A stretch of DNA of 47,577 nucleotides from contig JAFXPG010000006.1 in NCBI GenBank assembly GCA_017528045.1, positions 1-47,577 on the forward strand. Reading direction: 5' to 3'. Origin of the DNA: Alphaproteobacteria bacterium (GTDB lineage: Bacteria; Pseudomonadota; Alphaproteobacteria; Rs-D84). The notes below the pieces were generated by a model. That model ran no database searches. It worked only from the letters and a program-made list of their open reading frames with translations, and was not told the DNA's origin. The position numbers and the translations under genes were made by a program. This document shows, piece by piece, positions 43,363 through 47,577 of this stretch (within the stretch, counting starts at the first letter, position 1; every line of letters starts with the position of its first letter).

Positions 43363-44196
43363 TTATTTCTTCTTTGCCAAATGTCTGCTACGGATTATCA
43401 TCTTTGCAGTACGTTTATTGCTACGAGTACGATATCCCTTGGCTGGAATACCTGTGCGGGATACAGGTTCATGTCCTTTGGAATGACCATTACCACCACC
43501 CATTGGGTGATCGTTAGGATTCATTGCCATACCACGTGTAGATGGGCGAATTCCCAACCAACGTGCACGACCGGCTTTACCCAAATTAACATTACGTTGT
43601 TCTGGGTTAGAAACGCTTCCCACTGTTGCCAAACATTCAGAATGAACTTTACGTAATTCACCACTGTTCATTTTAATCTGGGCATACACACCATCTTTAC
43701 CCATCAATTGAGCATAACAACCAGCACTGCGTGCTAATTGACCACCAGCACCTGGTTTTAATTCTACGTTATGAACAATAGTTCCGATTGGCATATTTTT
43801 CAATGGCATTGTGTTACCTGGTTTAATATCTTCACGTGTTCCAGAAATAACTGTATCACCTGGTTTCAAATCACGTGGTGCCAAGATATAAGAACGAACA
43901 CCATCTTTATATTCAATTAAAGCAATAAAAGCAGTACGGTTTGGATCATATTCCAAACGAACTACTGTTGCTGGGATATCTGTTTTCTTACGGTCAAAGT
44001 CAATTCTACGATATTTACGTTTATGTCCACCACCTTGGTGAGGAACTGTGACATGACCAAAATTATTACGTCCACCTTTGGACTTTAAACCAACAGTCAA
44101 AGACTTTTCAGGTGCACCTTTGTGCAATTCACTGTGGTCAATCAATGTTAAACCACGTGTTCCTGGTGTTGTTGGCTTGTAATGTTTCAATGCCAT
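43363..44196 (-). CDS. rplB: 50S ribosomal protein L2
   Basis: This is uL2, 277 residues, needed for subunit joining and peptidyl transfer. [20 protein letters not shown], then [15 protein letters not shown] and the C-terminal [20 protein letters not shown], with the conserved His residue in the last segment. The 72-base gap to rplW has a hairpin (44218-44259). Confidence 0.98.
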   Translation of the reverse strand: MALKHYKPTTPGTRGLTLIDHSELHKGAPEKSLTVGLKSKGGRNNFGHVTVPHQGGGHKRKYRRIDFDRKKTDIPATVVRLEYDPNRTAFIALIEYKDGVRSYILAPRDLKPGDTVISGTREDIKPGNTMPLKNMPIGTIVHNVELKPGAGGQLARSAGCYAQLMGKDGVYAQIKMNSGELRKVHSECLATVGSVSNPEQRNVNLGKAGRARWLGIRPSTRGMAMNPNDHPMGGGNGHSKGHEPVSRTGIPAKGYRTRSNKRTAKMIIRSRHLAKKK

Positions 44197-44217
44197 TTTA
44201 TTTTACCTTTGTTTATA

Positions 44218-44259
44218 TTTTGACACTAACATCCGAATATTACGGGTTCTCTGTCAAAA
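44218..44259 (-). promoter_or_regulatory. hairpin in the rplW-rplB gap
   Basis: TTTTGACA (44218-44225) pairs with TGTCAAAA (44252-44259), with an inner TCCG/CGGG-like pairing. Confidence 0.4.
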
Positions 44260-44268
44260 CTGTTTACT

Positions 44269-44595
44269 TTATATATTTGCTGACAAATCCAATTTTGCAT
44301 CTGCCGGCAAAGATACATATGCTTTTTTAACACTGCGTTGTGTACCTGTGCTGCGACCACGGAAAGATTTAACTTTACCTTTTGTAATAACGATATTAAT
44401 TTTTGTTGGTTTAATACCGAATAATACTTCAACAGCTTTTGCAACATCTTCTTTAGTAGCAGACATTGCGATTTCAAACACAACACCGTTGCTTTCGGAA
44501 AGCTTTGCAGCTTTTTCCGATATGATTGGACGACGCAATACATCATAAGTATTGGCCGAAGCAACTAATTTCTTTTGAACTTTTTTTTCTGCCAT
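44269..44595 (-). CDS. rplW: 50S ribosomal protein L23
   Basis: This is uL23, 108 residues, at the tunnel exit, the docking site for trigger factor and SRP: YDVLRRPIISEKAAKLSES, FGIKPTKINIVITKGKVKSF. It follows rplD by 16 bases. Confidence 0.97.
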   Translation of the reverse strand: MAEKKVQKKLVASANTYDVLRRPIISEKAAKLSESNGVVFEIAMSATKEDVAKAVEVLFGIKPTKINIVITKGKVKSFRGRSTGTQRSVKKAYVSLPADAKLDLSANI

Positions 44596-44611
44596 ATCTT
44601 CAAACCTTTAA

Positions 44612-45232
44612 TTACGCTAATCTTGCTTCTACAGCTTTAACAGCATCTGCTGTCAAAACTAATTTTTCGTGTTTCAAGATATCCAAAACATTTAAACCAA
44701 TTGTTGGTAATACATCAACATTGATAATGTTAGCAGCAGATTTCTTGAAGTTTTCATCAATTTTTTCAGCTCCAACAAATAAAGCAGAAGCAACATTCAA
44801 TTTTTTCAATTGTTTTGCCAAAGTATTTGTTTTAGCAGCTGACATTTTTTCGCTGTCAATAACAATTAAAGCGCCATCTTTTACTTTTGAAGACAAAGCC
44901 ATTTTCAAACCCAAAGCACGAATTTTCTTTGGTAAATCGATGTTATGATCACGAACAACTGGTCCATGAACTACACCACCACCACGCATGTGAACATTGT
45001 ATCTTTCACCTTCACGTGCGTTACCTGTTTTCTTTTGTTTGAATGCTTTTTTACCACTTCCTGCAACATCAGATACAGTTTTAACTGCATGAGTGCCTGC
45101 ACGAGCATTTGCACGTTGCCATGTAACAACACGATGCAAAATGTCTGCACGTGGATCAATTCCAAAGATGCTGTCGGATAATTCTACTTTACCGACTGAT
45201 TTACCATCTAAATTTAAAATATCTACTTGCAT
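44612..45232 (-). CDS. rplD: 50S ribosomal protein L4
   Basis: This is uL4, 206 residues. The tunnel loop (AGTHAVKTVSDVAGSGKKAF, then KQKKTGNAREG) and RDHNIDLPKKIRALGLKMAL identify it. The start at 45232 follows AAGGTG by six bases; a GTG nine bases earlier overlaps that site. Confidence 0.97.
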   Translation of the reverse strand: MQVDILNLDGKSVGKVELSDSIFGIDPRADILHRVVTWQRANARAGTHAVKTVSDVAGSGKKAFKQKKTGNAREGERYNVHMRGGGVVHGPVVRDHNIDLPKKIRALGLKMALSSKVKDGALIVIDSEKMSAAKTNTLAKQLKKLNVASALFVGAEKIDENFKKSAANIINVDVLPTIGLNVLDILKHEKLVLTADAVKAVEARLA

Positions 45233-45255
45233 TTTATTCACCTTATATTGTGTCG

Positions 45256-45984
45256 TTATGCTTGTTCTGCTTCATTTACAGTTTCAACAACAGGTTCTGC
45301 AACTTCTTCTTTAACTGCGACAAATGTTGGAACTGGCAATTGATCTTGTACTTTCTTTACAGCATCACTTACCAATACAAATGTTCCGTTGCTACCTGGA
45401 ACTGCGCCTTCTACAAAGATAAGATTTTCAGCTGAATCTGTTCCAAAAACTTTCAAGTTTTGAACAGTTACTGTTTCGTTACCCATTTGACCGGACATTT
45501 TCTTACCTTTCAAAACACGGCCTGGCCATTCACGCATACCTGTACCACCCAAGGAACGATGTGCTTTTAATACACCGTGAGTTGCTTCTTTACCACCAAA
45601 ATTATGGCGTTTCATAGCACCTTGGAAACCTTTACCTTTGCTGGTTGCTTGAACATCAACATATTGACCGGCAATAAAATGTGCGGCAGACAATTGTGTT
45701 CCTGCTGGAATTACACAATCATCAGAAACGCGGAATTCTACAACCTTGCGATAAGGTTTTACACCCGCTTTTTCTGCTGCTACTGCTTGAGGTTTTGCAA
45801 CATGTTTTGCTTTTGCTTCACGCAAACCTAAAATATTTGCAACATAACCATTTTTTTCTGTTGTACGATTTCCAATAACAGCACAATCCCCAACAGATAA
45901 AACTGTTACTGCATGAGCGATGCCACTTTCATCATAAAGACGTGTCATCCCTATTTTTGTTGTAATTAATCCGCTACGTTTCAT
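45256..45984 (-). CDS. rplC: 50S ribosomal protein L3
   Basis: This is uL3, 242 residues: MKRSGLITTKIGMTRLYDES, KGFQGAMKRHNFGGKEATHG, and WPGRVLKGKKMSGQMGNETV. The loop that in E. coli reads GSIGQN, with the Gln methylated by PrmB, here reads GGTGMR, so the modified residue is missing. An acidic Glu/Val/Ala tail (about 20 residues) follows the normal end. The start at 45984 follows AAAAAAGG and gives the invariant opening. Confidence 0.97.
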   Translation of the reverse strand: MKRSGLITTKIGMTRLYDESGIAHAVTVLSVGDCAVIGNRTTEKNGYVANILGLREAKAKHVAKPQAVAAEKAGVKPYRKVVEFRVSDDCVIPAGTQLSAAHFIAGQYVDVQATSKGKGFQGAMKRHNFGGKEATHGVLKAHRSLGGTGMREWPGRVLKGKKMSGQMGNETVTVQNLKVFGTDSAENLIFVEGAVPGSNGTFVLVSDAVKKVQDQLPVPTFVAVKEEVAEPVVETVNEAEQA

Positions 45985-46052
45985 TTTTTTGCCTTTTTTG
46001 TCAGTGGTTAATAGACTACACACCGTCCATCAACATACACATATTATTAATT

Positions 46053-46364
46053 TTATAATTTAATTTTTACATCAACACCAGATGCCAAATCCAACTTCAT
46101 CAGTGCATCAACTGTCTGAGGGGTTGGGTTAACAATATCGACAACCGCTTTATGATTACGGATTTCGAATTGTTCACGTGATTTTTTATCAACGTGTGGA
46201 GAACGGTTCACTGTAAACTTTTGAATCAAAGTTGGCAAGCGAACGGGTCCAACGACATCGGCGCCTGTGCGCTTTGCTGTTTTGACTATTTCTTCTACTG
46301 ATTCCATCAAGACCCTGTGGTCGAAAGCTGTTAATTTGATGCGAATCTTAGATGCTGGTACCAT
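46053..46364 (-). CDS. rpsJ: 30S ribosomal protein S10
   Basis: This is uS10, 103 residues, of the 30S head and also the NusE partner of NusB in antitermination: [40 protein letters not shown]. Ribosome site AAGGAAAA. It starts the S10 part of the operon, after tuf. Confidence 0.98.
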   Translation of the reverse strand: MVPASKIRIKLTAFDHRVLMESVEEIVKTAKRTGADVVGPVRLPTLIQKFTVNRSPHVDKKSREQFEIRNHKAVVDIVNPTPQTVDALMKLDLASGVDVKIKL

Positions 46365-46402
46365 TGTTCGTTTTCCTTATTTTATTTTGTTATTATTGTT
46401 TC

Positions 46403-46431
46403 GCGGGTTATAGGATAAACCCATAACCCGC
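46403..46431 (-). promoter_or_regulatory. hairpin in the tuf-rpsJ gap
   Basis: GCGGGTTAT (46403-46411) pairs perfectly with ATAACCCGC (46423-46431). No T run follows on the minus strand, so partial readthrough into rpsJ or processing is likely. Confidence 0.55.
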
Positions 46432-46443
46432 AAAATGCAACAA

Positions 46444-47577
46444 TTATTTAACAATTTTTGATACAACACCTGCACCAACTGTGCGTCCGCCTTCACGGAT
46501 AGCAAAGCGGCGACCTTCGCTCATAGCAATAGGTGCAATCAATTGCACGCTGATACGAACGTTATCACCTGGCAAGACCATTTCTTTGTCTGCTGGCAAA
46601 GTAATTGTACCTGTTACGTCTGTTGTGCTGAAGTAGAATTGTGGACGATAGTTAGAGAAGAATGCTGTATGACGGCCACCTTCTTCTTTTGTCAAGATAT
46701 AAACTTCAGCTTCGAAATCTGTGTGTGGTGTGATAGAACCTGGTTTGCAGATAATTTGTCCACGTTCTACATCTTCTTTCTTTGTACCACGCAACAACAA
46801 ACCTACATTATCACCGGCTTCACCTTGATCCAACAATTTGCGGAACATTTCAACGCCAGTAACAGTTGTTTTTTGTGTTGGTTTCAAACCTACGATTTCG
46901 CATTCGTCACCTACTTTGATAACACCAGATTCAATACGACCTGTTACTACTGTACCACGACCTGTGATAGAGAACACGTCTTCAATTGGCATCAAGAATG
47001 GTTTATCAACTGGACGATCTGGTAATGGGATGTATGAATCACATGCTGCCAACAATGCATCAATAGATTCTTTACCCAAACCATCAGATTTACCTTCTAA
47101 TGCAGAAATAGCTGAACCACGGATAATAGGAGCATTATCGCCATCGAAGTCATTTGCAGACAACAATTCACGAATTTCCATTTCAACCAATTCCAACAAT
47201 TCTGGATCGTTTGCCAAATCACATTTATTCAAGTAAACTACGATTTTTGGAATACCTACTTGACGTGCTAACAAGATGTGTTCACGTGTTTGTGGCATAG
47301 GACCATCTGTTGCAGCAACTACCAAGATAGCACCGTCCATTTGAGCAGCACCAGTGATCATGTTTTTAACATAGTCCGCGTGTCCTGGGCAGTCAACGTG
47401 TGCATAGTGACGGTTGGCTGTTTCGTATTCAACGTGTGCGGTATTAATTGTTATACCACGTGCCTTTTCTTCTGGGGCGCTATCAATTTCGTTAACACCT
47501 TTCTGTGCATCGGCACCGACGCCATAGTAATGAACGATAGCAGCAGTTAATGTCGTTTTACCGTGGTCAACGTGACC
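46444..47577 (-). CDS. tuf: elongation factor Tu (partial, N-terminus off the edge)
   Basis: EF-Tu is the GTPase that delivers aminoacyl-tRNA to the ribosome. 377 residues are present, beginning at [13 protein letters not shown] (G1 motif); about 18 N-terminal residues lie beyond the window. G2 ([14 protein letters not shown]), G3 ([12 protein letters not shown]) and NKCD (G4) are all intact. The C-terminal barrel ends [15 protein letters not shown]. Its place before rpsJ suggests the str operon (rpsL, rpsG, fusA) continues upstream. Confidence 0.98.
   Translation of the reverse strand, partial: GHVDHGKTTLTAAIVHYYGVGADAQKGVNEIDSAPEEKARGITINTAHVEYETANRHYAHVDCPGHADYVKNMITGAAQMDGAILVVAATDGPMPQTREHILLARQVGIPKIVVYLNKCDLANDPELLELVEMEIRELLSANDFDGDNAPIIRGSAISALEGKSDGLGKESIDALLAACDSYIPLPDRPVDKPFLMPIEDVFSITGRGTVVTGRIESGVIKVGDECEIVGLKPTQKTTVTGVEMFRKLLDQGEAGDNVGLLLRGTKKEDVERGQIICKPGSITPHTDFEAEVYILTKEEGGRHTAFFSNYRPQFYFSTTDVTGTITLPADKEMVLPGDNVRISVQLIAPIAMSEGRRFAIREGGRTVGAGVVSKIVK

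Overview
The window is an AT-rich stretch of bacterial chromosome. A CcrM-type adenine methyltransferase, the clpP-clpX pair, NrdR and the gene content point to Alphaproteobacteria. The very low GC content and the many exported low-complexity proteins would fit an uncultured host- or gut-associated lineage; that last step is inference. I see no tRNA, rRNA, insertion sequence, prophage or CRISPR array. The sequence is gene-dense, and no stretch longer than about 300 bases lacks a gene.

Layout. Positions 1-4150 hold envelope genes: a partial CtpA protease, a small putative lipoprotein, an EnvC-like murein hydrolase activator, an outer-membrane beta-barrel protein and a BOF-type OB-fold protein. 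Positions 4260-11820 hold three very large exported cysteine-rich proteins (called A, B and C here), with infA (IF-1) between B and C. Positions 11858-19134 are housekeeping: clpX, clpP, pgk, rnhB, a soluble lytic transglycosylase broken by one in-frame TAA, nrdR, and ccrM on the other strand. Positions 19199-30962 return to exported cysteine-rich proteins (D, E, F, G) plus a two-helix membrane protein of unknown function. G has its signal peptide in a different frame from its body. Positions 31090-47577 are the ribosomal superoperon read on the minus strand, in the order tuf, rpsJ, rplC, rplD, rplW, rplB, rpsS, rplV, rpsC, rplP, rpmC, rpsQ, rplN, rplX, rplE, rpsN, rpsH, rplF, rplR, rpsE, rplO, secY, rpsM, rpsK, rpoA, a 38-residue ORF, rplQ. 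rpmD and adk are absent from their usual places. A eukaryote-like cysteine-repeat exported protein with its own promoter sits between rpsK and rpoA.

The most striking feature is the exported cysteine-rich family. Seven genes occupy about 17.6 kb, or 37 percent of the window. Six share the N-terminal pattern C-x6-C-M-D-x2-C-x9-C-x-C (C is the most divergent of the six), and A, E, F and G also share several internal Cys blocks. I do not recognise the family. It is the best candidate for an undescribed envelope or surface system.

Regulation visible in the DNA: a recurring extended -10 element, TGATAWAAT, lies in front of about eight genes. Three other promoters put the predicted transcript start within a few bases of the ATG, so leaderless messages are likely. 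Strong Rho-independent hairpins punctuate gene ends, and hairpins sit in nearly every long gap of the ribosomal operon.
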